Shown piece after piece: positions 12,077 through 22,624 of a stretch of 64,000 nucleotides of DNA. This DNA is from Adiantum capillus-veneris (lineage: Eukaryota; Streptophyta; Polypodiopsida; Polypodiales; Pteridaceae). The number at the start of each line of letters is the position of its first letter. The stretch's first letter is position 1. Location of the stretch: NCBI GenBank assembly GCA_014529385.2, contig CM043945.1, positions 152,001,741 through 152,065,740 on the forward strand, read 5' to 3'. The position numbers and the translations under genes were made by a program. The notes under the pieces are model-generated. The model was not told the DNA's origin and did not search any database. It saw only the letters and a list, made by a program, of their open reading frames with translations.

Positions 12077-14153
12077 CTATAGGTGATTATAAGAGCCGTC
12101 TAATAGAACTTCCTGCTGCTTGTTGATATTCGCATTGTTGTAGTAACCCATGCAGTCATTTAGCACCTTTCGATTAGCTTCATATATTCTGCACCGGTCC
12201 AGTTTGAGATGGTTCACCTGCAAAGAGAAATGAGCAAACCGTACCCTCAGACTTTTTGTCTGGTAAGCATTGTTAAATATGATGTCATTTCTTTCAAGCC
12301 ATATTAACCAGAAAAAGGCTGCTCTTATCATGTTCCATATGACTGAATAAAGAGAGACCGAGTCCCCCAGTAGTAGTTGTTTCCAGTTGGGGAAGGATCC
12401 CAGAGCATTACATAAGGGATACAATATGTTGAAGTTAGCAGGGCAGTTGAGGAAGAGGTGGGGGTTGTTCTCCTCGGCTTGAGAACATCTTTTGCAGATC
12501 CCTTGGCCCAACCCAACCGCCCTGAATCTGCTTCCCGTCCATACTGCCTTGTGAAGAATTAGCCAGAGAAGCACATAGTGTTTGGCTGGGATTTCTTTGC
12601 TCTAGATGTTCTGGAATTTAAAGTTCCATTGTTTCTGAGAGTAACTTACCTTCCATTTTTTGTTGAGGGTGGTGTGCACCGGAGTCTGCAGACAAGGAGG
12701 GAGGTTAGGGGGGTGGTGGAGAGCACTGCCATTGACCCAGTAGAAAGCTTTTGGGGATAGGTCGAAGGCTGGTGAGAGAGACTATTCTATATCTCTCCGG
12801 AAGAGTGCTTTTCTTGAGTCAATAAGCATGAGTTCCCACGGCTGTAGTAGCTGGTGAGAAAGTAGAAGTTCTGAGTGGGTAAGCCATCTTGAATCTTCTG
12901 AAGACCAAAGGTCTTTCCAGGAGCAAATGCCTTTGTTATGGATTCGTCTTGCAGTCCTAGTATGGGTTAGGGTGGGGGGGGGGGGGGGGGGGGGGGGGAT
13001 AGGGGGAAGTGACCACCAAATTGATTCCTGAGACCTGATGCCAAGACTGTATTTAGACTCCCACTTGACTCTCAAGCTAGGTATGTACTTATTCCAGGCC
13101 TTCCAGATTGATTTAAGAAGGTCAGACCCTTTAGGTAACACTTCAAAAGGGCCAAAAAAAGGGTGCACCATGGGAGGGTGGTGACTCCTTGGATCCCTTT
13201 GAGTTGAAACCTATCTAAATGATGAAACAACAGGGAGGCCCATTCCTCATCTCGCTGGTCAAGAGCTCTAAGCACTAGTTTTGCGGCTATTTTGTCGGCC
13301 CAACCAATGATGTTGGTGAGCCCAAGTCCGCCTTGTTCCTTGGGAAGGCAGCATACTTCCCATTTAACTTTTGCTACTCCTTTCTTGAGAGGGTCCCCTG
13401 TCCAGAGGAAGTTTTTGCATATCCTCGTGATTTCTTTGAGATGTTCATCGGGGGGTCTCCAACAGGAGAGAGAGTATAATACATAGCTAGTGATGTAGTG
13501 CATGATCACTAGGGATCTGCCTGCTAGGTTTGCTTGGAAGCCCAGCCAACGATTCATCTTGCATGCGAATTTCTCTAGGACCCATTCCCACCTTTGTTTC
13601 TTGGTAACTTTGAACCCAAATGGTATGCCGAGCAGTCTAAAGATCACTCCGTCCCTTAGGGGGGAGCGAAGCAGCCTTGTTCGAGAATCCACCTAGGGAG
13701 GGGGGAGAGCGAGGCTCTGAAGCCCGTTTTGGAATGGTTGATTTTGGAGCCCGAGGCTGTGCAAAAGATGTGTTAGCAACTCCAAAATTCCCACAAGGAC
13801 TGCTCGTCATTTTGAAGGAATCCATTGGTGTCGTCTGCAAACTGCACTAGGCACTATTGTATACCATTGGGGAGAGAGATGCCTTTGATACTACCTTTCG
13901 TCATTTTCCTTTTCATTAACCAGTTGAGTGAGTCTACTTCCGTGGCAAATAGGAAAGGGGCCAGTGGGCATCCCTGCCTAACCGATCGACTTAGGGGAAA
14001 GGGTTCAGAGAGAGTTGTTAATGGAGATTCTAGCTTTGGCATTGCCTAGAAGAGTAAGGACAAACCTGACCATTTTGGGACCAAGGCCCATCATTTGTAA
14101 GCATTCGATGAGGAAAGACCACTCAAGCCGATCGTAAGCTTTGTCGATGAAAC
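12077..14153 (-). pseudogene. LINE ORF2: reverse transcriptase and zf-RVT region, broken
   Basis: Read on the minus strand: at about 14150-14040 GFIDKAYDRLEWSFL (catalytic motif A), then SRSVRQGCPLAPFLF at 14042-13854 (the RQGCPLSPxLF block of non-LTR RTs). 13692-13072 (206 aa) is the thumb/connection region, with WGKVxxEKFxxKMNRWLGFQANLAGR-type sequence and KVKWEVCCLPKEQGGLGLTN. 12574-12077 carries the zinc-binding RT tail: HKAVWTGSRF, CKRCSQAEENNPHLFLNCP. Frames change and stops intervene, and the FADD motif is not in an open frame. A G25 tract (12974-12998) lies within it. Confidence 0.8.
12974..12998 (+). repeat. homopolymer G25
   Basis: Twenty-five consecutive G on the plus strand (C on the LINE coding strand). 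It can form G-quadruplexes, and such runs are also frequent places for sequencing length errors. Confidence 0.95.
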
Positions 14154-14175
14154 CGGCCCATAGGGCGGTAGGCGT

Positions 14176-15627
14176 TGGCTTTCACCCGTAAATTCTTTAC
14201 TTTAGACACACACACAGAGCACTTTGCAAAGAGAACCTGCGAACGGGAATTAACACTTGAATACACACGGCTCGGAAGCTAGAATGCTCCGAGAAGATGC
14301 CGACAACCTGTAGGCCCCAAAATTGGCGCCCCTTTTGGTATTTCTTTATTCTTCAGGAGGGTAAGTTACAAGGTAACGTCCTGGGAATCCTTCACGTGTA
14401 TCCACCTAGATACCATTTGATTTGGCCAAATTTCGGCAACATAACAGCCCCAAAACTTGCGTGAAACCAATTCCCCTTCTAAAACTCACTTGCACTGGTG
14501 TATACCCTCTGATTCCTGCCCAAAAACAGTAAATTCAGCACGCTGTATTTACTGGTTTTTTCCCTATTTTCAGCCCCAAACAGTCCCCTAACTGTCCTCT
14601 GCCAGTGGGGCACGATTCCCAAAGGTTTTGGTGTCCGTATGGCTGAAAAATAGTAAAATTACAACGCATATACATCGCTGATTTTGCACCTGTATGGTGA
14701 GGTTATGACCCTCACCAGTGCCTGCTTTGGAGTAGCAGCTAGCTACCCCTGTTCCTGCTCAAGGAGGCTCTTGCCTCAGCACAAAAGCATGAACCCACAC
14801 AGCTGTACATCAGTCAAATGAGGATCCCTCTTGTGGGGCATCACATAACTGCACGTAGGGGAGAGAGAGAGAGCAGTGTGTAGTGTGCAGGGCATCACTC
14901 CTAGCACCACACTATACATGAGAGGGAAAGGAAGCACTCCATAGCTCTTAACCTGTGACAAATTGCAAATGAAGCCTCTCCCTTCTCTAAATTTAGCGCC
15001 AATTCTTCTACCAGAGGAAAGTCCATGAAAATGTGACACTTGGCGCATTTACAAGCATTTTCCCATTTCGGGTTCGTCCCTTAAAAATATCCTGACCGGT
15101 TGCCCAGTTGACTTCGCGGCAAAGTTGTAAAATGTTCCCCTAGTCATACCGGAGGTAATGACGCGAACACATTTCACGGCCCAAAATAGCAGTTCCCTAA
15201 ATTTTAGGAGATGCTTCCGTTGGGCTCCCACTGGTCTTCTGACCATCTATCCTCATTGGTACCGCATCCAAAAGTGCAATGTGGCCCAAATGTCAGATAC
15301 TTTTTGTTGGTGATCCCACCTTGACTTTATGCCTTTATTGAGTTCACTTCCTAGTATCCACCAACTTGCTCAGTGCGACGGGGGGACCTATATGATCTTG
15401 CTTTGAGCCTAGACATCCTCTTACCATACAAATTCCAGTGCCGACCACTTCCCGTCTGCGGGTGAAACTACCGTTCACATTGGCCATACAATGTCCGACC
15501 GTTTGCTACTTCAAAAAGAGGGTCTCAAAACAAATAAAATAAACCCCATTGGAAAGAAACCAACAACCAAGGTTAGCAGTTGCGACTTCTTTGTGACATG
15601 GTTAATAACTGTCACGTCCTCGTGACA
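14176..15627 (-). repeat. 3' LTR candidate of the gypsy element
   Basis: The right edge is set by the polypurine tract: on the minus strand AGAGGGGGGTA is followed by TGTCACGAGG, a normal TG start of an LTR. The left edge is tentative (TGGCTTTCACC, i.e. a CA end on the minus strand), placed where LINE sequence stops. About 1.45 kb. No second copy is in the window to confirm the ends. Confidence 0.5.
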
Positions 15628-15639
15628 TACCCCCCTCTT
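15628..15639 (-). other. polypurine tract
   Basis: Plus strand TACCCCCCTCTT, i.e. AAGAGGGGGGTA on the element strand, directly before the presumed 3' LTR. This is the usual primer site for plus-strand DNA synthesis in LTR retrotransposons. Confidence 0.7.
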
Positions 15640-15798
15640 GAAATCGCAAACTTCCTCGATTGCATACCATAAATACACGCCATTGATGATCTTGTGCTAT
15701 TAACACTCTTTTATCATCGCATGTATCCGCAAGAAAGGTCATAACATATAGATACAAATGACTTAATGAGGCCGTCATACTTTTGTCATTTCCATCTA

Positions 15799-17202
15799 TT
15801 ACACTGAATTCATATGTACATTTGATGTGCTAGCTCTATCATTACCCCTCCTTTGCACACGTTGGGTTGGGGCATAAGTAGGCTGTAACCCAAAGGCTTC
15901 AAGGTAAAGCTGCAATACATTTGGTGACTCTGACAGTTCATGCTCTTCCATCCACTTTGCATCCATAGGTGGATAGTTCTTGAACTTCATCAAATAGTGT
16001 CTTGCAACTTGTCCTTTAACTTTTCTGTCCTTATGTGCCAAAACTTGCTCAAGTACCAGGATCTCATCAAGTTCCTCAACTTCTAGCTGATCCTCATCTG
16101 GCATATCTTCTGGCACATCACCCACGAAGGGTCTTAGAAGACTCACATGAAATGCATTATGAATCTTCCATGCATTAGGCAATTTCAGTCTGTAAGCCAC
16201 ATCTCTGATCTTGTCAAGCACTTGAAAAGGCCCATAGTAACGCATGCTGAGCTTAGGAAACAGCCGTTCCTTGCCCTTCATCTTCTTTAACCTTGCCTTT
16301 TCGAACCTTAACACAACCCAATCACCAGGTGATAGTAGCAATTCACGACGGTGACGATCAGCAGCCTTTTTCTGCTTTGCCTGAGTCTTCTCCAAGGCAA
16401 CTTTAATCTTCTTATACATCTCATCCATGTTCTCAACATATCGATCTGCCTCAAAGATCTTGTCCTTTGTATGCAAAATGGGAGGAACCTTTTTGCCACC
16501 TTCAGCAATCTCAAAAGGTGCTTTGCCAGTAGACGAATGCACCGTATTATTGTATGCATACTCAAGCATAGGCAAATACTGTTCCCACTTGCCCTTATTA
16601 TCTGACACATAGCATTTCAGCAGATCTAAGACAATAGAATTAACCTCTTCCGACTGTCCATCAGTTTGTGGATGAAACGAAGACGAAAACTTGAGCGTAG
16701 TACCCATGTTCTCAAACAATCCTCTCTAGAACAAACTGGTCATGCGAGGATCACGATCACTGATAATCGATTGTGGCATTCCATGGTACTTAAACACATT
16801 GTACATGAACAAGCGTGCCATCTTATCAGATTTTATCTTCTTCCTGAAAGGGATAAAATGGGCCTGCTTGCTGAACCTGCAGATAATGGTCCATATACCA
16901 TCATTCCCTGTTGGCATCCTTGGAAGATCAAAGATAAAGTCCATAGCAATGCTTTCCCATGGCTTATCCGGAATCGGTAGTGGTTGTAACAACCCTGGTG
17001 CCTTTTGCCTGTCAAACTTGACCTTTTGGCAAACTATGCATGCTCGCACAAAGGCATCTACATCTCTCCTCAAGGTAGGCCAATAGAAGAATGTCTCTAC
17101 CGCTTTAACTGTTGCATCAATGCCACGATGCCCTGCATACGGTGGGACATGACTCTCTTCCATGAACTTATGTCGCAGTGGCCTAGTGACAAAGTCTTCC
17201 AT
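15799..17202 (-). pseudogene. gypsy integrase with chromodomain-like C-terminus
   Basis: One frame of about 467 codons with a single TAG at 16726-16728. N-terminal HHCC zinc finger: H in PPYAGHRGIDAT and preceding HKF, cysteines in CIVCQKVK. Catalytic core: first Asp in MDFIFDLP, second in SDRDPRMTS, third acidic residue in HPQTDGQSEEVN, so the DDE triad is intact on either side of the stop. C-terminal: an SH3-like GDWVVLRFEKARLKK and YYGPFQVL block, then LDEILVLEQVLAHKDRKVKG and HYLMKFKNYPPMDAKWMEE, the layout of a chromodomain. That tail marks a chromovirus, whose integrase would steer insertion to particular chromatin. Confidence 0.85.
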
Positions 17203-17260
17203 GCATCATCATAAAACCATCTCTGAGGAGGTAGTGCTCGTGATGTTGCCCCTCTTGTAA

Positions 17261-18085
17261 CTATTCAAAGATCCTTGCAAAATCTTCGCCAGCAGTATAC
17301 TGTTCCTTCATGTCATCTAACTCATGAGGATAAGGAATTGACACAGCTGAAATTTGTGGCTTTCTTGATAACGCATCAGCCACAACATTCTTCTTGCCTT
17401 CCACATGCATAATCTGGAAGTGGAACATGGAAAGAATGTTTGCCCATCGCATATGCTTTTCAGATAACTTTGACTGTGTCAAGAAGTATCGCAAGGTCGG
17501 ATGATCTGTTTGGACAACAAAATCAGCACCTAAGAGGTAGTGCTTCCAGCTAGAAAGCGCATGAATCACGACCAAGAGCTCTTTCTCATAGACTTGCATA
17601 GTCTCTGGCCCTTGCAAAATTCAGCTTTCATAAGCTACTACCCGTCCGTCTTGCATTAGCACTGCTCCGATGCTACTGCCACACGCGTCACATTGGACCA
17701 CAAATGACTTCCTGAGATCTGGCAAAACAATAACTGGATCTGAAGTCAACTTTTCCTTTAAGAGACTAAAAGTTGAAATCTCTTATTGGGTCCATCTGAA
17801 AGTGACCTCTTTCTTTTGCAAAGCATGAAGAGGCGATGCTATCTCTGCAAATTTTTTAATAAACCTTCTATAGTAGGAACACAATCCCAAGAAGCTTCTA
17901 ACATCGTGCACAGTCTTCAAGTCTGGCCATGTCTTGATAGCTTCGACCTTTGCGGGATCCATTCTAACACCATCCTTTGAGACTATGTGGCCCAGAAAGT
18001 GGATCTCTTCGAGGAAGAATTCACTTTTCTTAGGAATGACAAGTAACCTGTGACTGCGCAGCTCTTCGAACACAATGGTCAAGTG
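17261..18085 (-). pseudogene. gypsy RT thumb and RNase H (downstream half of split RT)
   Basis: 18082-17783 encodes the RT thumb/connection: FFLEEIHFLGHIVSKDG, KVEAIKTWPDLKTVHDVRSF and LGLCSYYRRFIKKFAEIASPL. 17700-17261 encodes RNase H: FVVQCDACGSSIGAVLMQDG, YEKELLVVIHALSSWKHYL, FVVQTDHPTLRYFL, VVADALSRKP. A stop interrupts the frame near 17620. The upstream RT half lies 5.7 kb away at 23768-24792. Joining it across the nested element restores the arrangement HRR-HLTIVFEELR with the 4 bp ACGC counted once. Confidence 0.85.
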
Positions 18086-18089
18086 ACGC
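18086..18089. repeat. target site duplication, left (ACGC)
   Basis: ACGC precedes the TG start of the nested LTR element and is repeated at 23764-23767 after its CA end. Removing the element and one copy restores the RT reading frame of the chromovirus. Confidence 0.85.
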
Positions 18090-19235
18090 TGTCAGGAGTT
18101 TTTTGGAGCAATAGATTGCGTATATGTACATACCCATGCATGGTGCATCGAATAAAGGATTGCCCATTTTCTAGAGCCAAGTGGTTATGTGGGGCCCACA
18201 TGTGTACAGGTAGGACAGGGTGTACATAGTGCATCGATTTTCACTATTACCAGTACCACTGTGTTTTTCTACAATAATGAGGAGTTTATAGCGTGTAAAA
18301 CTTCTTGAGGAAGCTGTCCGCGGGCCAACGACATGAGGTCAGCAGGTGCATCAGATGGCATCTAGTGGCGTCAGGAGGGCGAACGAGGTCAATATTTGCA
18401 CGCAGATGAGGACGGACACAACGTGGGTGTTTTCTTGTGAGAGTTACGCAGAAAGGTCATCATTAGGACCACTTTTTGGGGCCACTTCACGTGGTGGCGA
18501 GATACATTATTGGAAAAAAGCTGAGTGCCAGGTGTGCGGATGATGCAAAAAGGTGACAACTATGCACTGCGAGGTCAGTTTTTGGCCTGTTCGGGGTCCG
18601 TTTGAGGTCATCTAAAAGGCCAAGGGTGCCCAACTAATAAAGCTAAGTGTGGGAACTGAAAAAACAGAGAGAAGACCAGAAAAAACGTGGAGAAGAGAGG
18701 AGGAACAGCCGCAGGTGTGTTTTTGGTGTTTTTGGAGCCTGTTTTGGCCGTAAACTGCTCACCCGAGGTCGGATTTGAGCACTTTGACATTGTAGACTGG
18801 GGTTTTGGGCCGTTCCGGACGCGATGGCGCTGTCCATTTTGCCAAATTCCTCACTCTTTTCCTGTTGTTTTTTTGTGTAAGTTTCTCCTATGAGCGAAGT
18901 TTCTGCTCTAGTTTGTGATTGTATCTGGCTTATTTTACCCATATTGTGTGAGCTATTTGCCCCATTGGTGTTGGCCCAAGCTCAATTGTATCTAAACATC
19001 AGAAATTCTCCTCTTTTGAGCTGAGTTTTTTGGGTGTGTGTGTGTATGTGTGTGTGTGTCTGTGTGGAGTGGGCAAGTGGATAGTCTCTCTTCTTTCACT
19101 CCAGAGGTGTGTTCCCTGTCTCGGCCAGGTGTGTTGTCTAAGCCGAGTGGTGCCCCATAGTGTGTGTGTGTATCTTCCCAAGAGTGTCTGTCGGGTCGTT
19201 ATAGAGGCGCTGTGTGTGTTTTCATCCCGCTCACA
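18090..19235 (+). repeat. 5' LTR of nested element
   Basis: 1146 bp, begins TGTCAGGAG, ends CGCTCACA. It contains a variable (GT)n stretch near 19034-19060. Differences from the 3' LTR are about twenty single bases, mostly transitions, plus (GT)n length. The ORFs read from it on either strand (e.g. 18643-18942) recur identically in the other LTR and have no domain. Confidence 0.9.
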
Positions 19236-20276
19236 TTCTTTTGGTGCCCCCACTGAGGATCTTCTTCGAGTACCTTCTGCTTCGAGCTTCGGGATTACAG
19301 GTTGCAGGTTGCAGATTACAGGTTACAGGTTACAGGTTAGAGGGACAGGTACAGGTATAGGTGATTCACACAGGTACAGGTAGCTGGAGTACAGTGATAT
19401 ACTAGCAGTGATGTCACTTGCAGTTGTTGTGGGAATGCATCACTTGGCGCCTATTTGAGTGCATTGTCTGCTGGATTGTACGTTACTTGTGGAAACTTCC
19501 ATTGTACGCATTTGTGGAGCCATACTTGGTTGTATTTGGCAGTCCCAGCCATTTCTGAGACTTGGTATGGAAGATAGTCATTTCTGAGACTTGACTATAT
19601 GCGATTTGCATTAGCCTTCGTGTGAGGGTCGATAGCGTGAGGTTTTTATTAAGCTGGGGGATTCTCAAATGTGGAGATCCTTTCGGTGATACAGGTAGTT
19701 GGAGCACCCTTTTTGTGACCTCGCCATAGGCTATGTACTAGTGAGTTCTACTTGATGCTCGGGTTCTATTGTTGACAGTTTATGCATACATAGACAGTCT
19801 ATATTTTGGGTTCCTACTGCTCTACTTCAAGGGAAACTCTGTCGAAATTTTCCCAAGTTATGATGGCTGGTTTTTGGTATTTTGAGCCATTTATGCTGTT
19901 ATGCTGCTAAAATTTTGGCAAAATCAGAGGTTAAGTCAGGTGTGCCTTCTCGGGAGCTTCATGGTTGGCTTTAATGGATGATCAAAATGGCCCTCAGTTC
20001 ACTCCTTTTCATTTAACTCAAAGAATTCAGATTAATGTTCATGTGTCCAGGAAGATCTTTTTCCAGCAGCGCATAGTCTTCATGTTTGGGCCAAGAAGAT
20101 TGAGAGAGATCATGGAATGTCCTTTGCCTGTTGTAATTCCGATGATCAACTATGAAAACTCATTTGATGTGCATGTGTTTGTTCTCATCTAAAGCTGAGC
20201 TCCATTGAAGTTTCTGGGGATTGGGTAGTGAAAAGTTTTGGGTTCTTGCACGTGTGTTTGAAGGGGTCCTCTAGCC
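19236..20276 (+). other. leader of nested element with possible primer site and TTACAGG repeats
   Basis: Right after the LTR, TGGTGCCCCCACTGAGGAT (19242-19260) sits where a tRNA primer site is expected and starts with TGG. I cannot name the tRNA. At 19291-19382 a run of (A)TTACAGG / GGTTGCAG / GGTACAGG units forms a short degenerate tandem repeat. The rest has no coding signal up to the gag ATG. Confidence 0.6.
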
Positions 20277-21263
20277 ATGGCTTTCTCTTATCCGGAGTTT
20301 CATGGAAGAAGTGATGAAGATGTGGAGGACTTTCTCGAAAAGATGGAGGTTGCCTGCATTAGCAACCAGATTCATGAACCGGCGCAAATGTTAAGTCTTC
20401 TCCAAATTTGTTTGAAGAGTGATGCACGAGCTTGGTCCAAAGCATTTGAAGAGGAGTTGTGTGTGGCTGATCCACCTGTAAGGTTGAGTTGGGACAATCT
20501 ACGACATGGGTTGGAAGTGGAGTTTGTGAAGATAGAAGATCCTGACAAAGTGTGGCAAGAAGTACAAGGTTTGGTGCAGAAGGAAGGTGAGTCAGTAGAT
20601 GCGTACATACGTAAGTTTTCATTGGCATGGGAGCGAATGTGCAAGGCTTTAGCACCACAGGTACCCCCGCCTGACATGATGAAGAAGGACAGGTTCTTGG
20701 CTGGTCTTTGGGAGAATATACGTTGGAGAGTGGAGCTAAAGAAGCCTAGGACATATGAGGATGCACTAGAGGTAGCAAGGAACAAAGAGTGGAAGCTGAG
20801 GAAAATGAGCCAGTTAGGGGTGGAGTCTTTGCCAATGAGGTCTGAATTTCAGCCTATAGAGTCTTTACAAGGGCGCATGTCAGTGGTTCATCACGAACCA
20901 GTGGTTCCTCTTACTACTCAGGTTATGCCAGCAGTGGTCACTACAGCAGTGCAAGATGATGGGCTAAGGCAAGACATGAGGCAAATGGTAGATTTGATGA
21001 AGAATCTCAGCCTAAACATGCTAGGTCAAGTGGGAAATAATCGAGGTCGAGGGAGGTTTGCCAATCAGCAAGGAGGTGAAGAAAGTCCTAGGAATGGTGT
21101 TGGACAAAGCAATGGTAGGTTTTGGAGGCAGACGCCCACATGTTATAATTATGGAGAGTTGGGTCACATCAGCCCGCAATGTGATAAGCCACCAAGGATG
21201 GGGGGAGACATGTATCCATTGCCAAGACAGGTGCTAACTAGGTCAAATGATTATGGCATCTAA
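20277..21263 (+). CDS. gag protein of nested element
   Basis: 328 aa; the start is chosen at GCCATGG. Residues about 20-145 have the Retrotrans_gag fold pattern: DVEDFLEKMEVAC, SDARAWSKAFEEEL, VEFVKIEDPDKVWQEVQGL, GESVDAYIRKFSLAWERM. Near residue 295 a single zinc knuckle reads CYNYGELGHISPQC: the second cysteine of CX2CX4HX4C is replaced by Tyr, so zinc and RNA binding may be weakened. It would form the virus-like particle in the cytoplasm. The frame continues after a TAA (21261-21263) straight into the protease ORF without any further stop. Confidence 0.85.
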   Translation: MAFSYPEFHGRSDEDVEDFLEKMEVACISNQIHEPAQMLSLLQICLKSDARAWSKAFEEELCVADPPVRLSWDNLRHGLEVEFVKIEDPDKVWQEVQGLVQKEGESVDAYIRKFSLAWERMCKALAPQVPPPDMMKKDRFLAGLWENIRWRVELKKPRTYEDALEVARNKEWKLRKMSQLGVESLPMRSEFQPIESLQGRMSVVHHEPVVPLTTQVMPAVVTTAVQDDGLRQDMRQMVDLMKNLSLNMLGQVGNNRGRGRFANQQGGEESPRNGVGQSNGRFWRQTPTCYNYGELGHISPQCDKPPRMGGDMYPLPRQVLTRSNDYGI

Positions 21264-22571
21264 ATTAAGGGAGACGAAGGAACCAGTGGACTGACCCAGG
21301 AGGAAAAGGGAAAGACAAAAGTGCTAAGTGTAGTCACCTTGGAGAAGGCATCAAAGCTAGAGGATACATTAGTGATGCCTATTGGGAAGAGGACCACAGA
21401 GGATAAGGAAGGAAGAAGTGCCCCAGGTCCTAGTAAGAAGAAAGGAAAGAGCCATGAAGGCGAGGATGTCAAGGCCAAGAGGAAAAGGAGAGCTCGTCGA
21501 AAGTTTCATGTTTCAGATTTTCCACTAGGGGATGGGCAATTAAGCTATGACTTGAAGGAGGATCTGACGAGCAGGAAGGCACATGTTACTTTTGGGCAGC
21601 TTATAGAGATGGTGCCTAAGCTAAAGCGACAGTGGAAGAGGATGGTTAACCCAATGGAGAAAGAGCCAGAGAGAGGTTCAGTGAAGGTGTTGGCAATGGA
21701 CGAGCTACCAGACATTTGTCCAATAGTAGATGTGTGGCATAAAAGGAAAAATTTGGGACAAGGTTATGTGGATGGCGGAGCCCAAATATGCGTCATAACA
21801 CACTCATGCGTTGAGAAGATGGGTCTCACAGTGGCTGGGGTGTCAGGTTTTCGGATCAGATTGGCAAACCATCAAAAAGTAAAATGCTTGGGTGTTGTAA
21901 AGAGCTTAGAAGTGGAGGCATATGATGCAAAGGCAGTGGTTGATTTTCATGTGATGCCAGCAGGGTTGGGAGCATATCCTATTATACTGGGCAGACCATG
22001 GTTACGTGCAGTGGGAGCTGTTCAGGATTGGCGACATGGTACGATTAGCCTCTATAGAAAGACAGGTACCAAGAAGCTTTATAATATGGACACAAGGAAA
22101 CGATTAGAGGAGCTTTATGAAGATGAGGATGAGTCTAGTGATGAAGACTCTTCCACGGTGACAGATGAGGACAGTGATAGCACTACCAGCAGTGATGAGG
22201 ATGCTGATGTTGCATTTCTTTTGATGGACAAAGAAATCCAGGAGATTGGTTTAGTTGCATTTGCGAATGAGGATGAAAGTGAAGGGCCTTATGAAGTGAT
22301 TGAAGGGCTGATGCAAACCAAGGTTGAGTTTTCAAAGAAGCAAGAATTGATGACACAAATGATCGGTGGAGACCTCTCAACTATGGAGAAGGAGATATAT
22401 TTGCACATGCAGGTCTATGCCAAAGTAATTGATGATTTTCTTGATGGGAGGTTGATAAATGGCATCTCTACAGGTTTCCCTTGGGAACCAGGTGAAAGTT
22501 TGATTAAGCTTTTGATGCAAGGAATGCCAAGTGTTTTTGTGTGGGATCCAGGTGGAATGAGCATCTACTAG
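21264..22571 (+). CDS. protease-like protein of nested element (gag frame, after TAA)
   Basis: Same frame as gag, open from 21264 with no ATG near the junction; GTG at 21321 is only the first alternative start. A basic N-terminal stretch (KKKGKSHEGEDVKAKRKRRARRK, a possible nuclear signal) precedes an aspartic-protease-like domain: YVDGGAQICVITHSCVEKMG, then FRIRLANHQKVKCLG, and YPIILGRPWLRAVGA. The usual D-S/T-G-A active site reads DGGA, so activity is uncertain. A long acidic Ser/Asp/Glu region follows (about 22110-22210) and the protein ends at TAG 22569-22571. It could be made by readthrough of the gag stop, or the stop could be a mutation. Confidence 0.7.
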   Translation: MKGDEGTSGLTQEEKGKTKVLSVVTLEKASKLEDTLVMPIGKRTTEDKEGRSAPGPSKKKGKSHEGEDVKAKRKRRARRKFHVSDFPLGDGQLSYDLKEDLTSRKAHVTFGQLIEMVPKLKRQWKRMVNPMEKEPERGSVKVLAMDELPDICPIVDVWHKRKNLGQGYVDGGAQICVITHSCVEKMGLTVAGVSGFRIRLANHQKVKCLGVVKSLEVEAYDAKAVVDFHVMPAGLGAYPIILGRPWLRAVGAVQDWRHGTISLYRKTGTKKLYNMDTRKRLEELYEDEDESSDEDSSTVTDEDSDSTTSSDEDADVAFLLMDKEIQEIGLVAFANEDESEGPYEVIEGLMQTKVEFSKKQELMTQMIGGDLSTMEKEIYLHMQVYAKVIDDFLDGRLINGISTGFPWEPGESLIKLLMQGMPSVFVWDPGGMSIY

Positions 22572-22605
22572 TGTTGCTGCTGCTGAGCATGAATGCTCTC
22601 GCAGG

Positions 22606-22620
22606 CTAGGGGGTGGGCAA
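22606..22620 (+). other. polypurine tract of nested element
   Basis: CTAGGGGGTGGGCAA immediately before ATTA and the TG of the 3' LTR, the usual position for plus-strand priming. Confidence 0.65.
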
Positions 22621-22624
22621 ATTA

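Larger units (their letters stand above)
11757..14153 (-). mobile_element. LINE (L1/RTE-like plant non-LTR element), 5'-truncated
   Basis: A T run at about 11759-11767 on the plus strand is the poly(A) tail of a minus-strand LINE. Upstream of it (12077-14153) is ORF2 sequence from the middle of reverse transcriptase to its C-terminal zinc finger. The 5' side stops at about 14153-14175, where gypsy LTR-like sequence begins, so the upstream part was lost or displaced by that insertion. Confidence 0.7.

Noticed and set aside
18643-18942. 99-aa ORF repeated identically at 23177-23476, as a conserved gene
   Set aside because: It is in both LTRs of one young element, so identity reflects duplication, and no domain is present.
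20359-20785. Minus-strand ORFs of 99 and 137 aa
   Set aside because: Antisense shadows of the gag gene.
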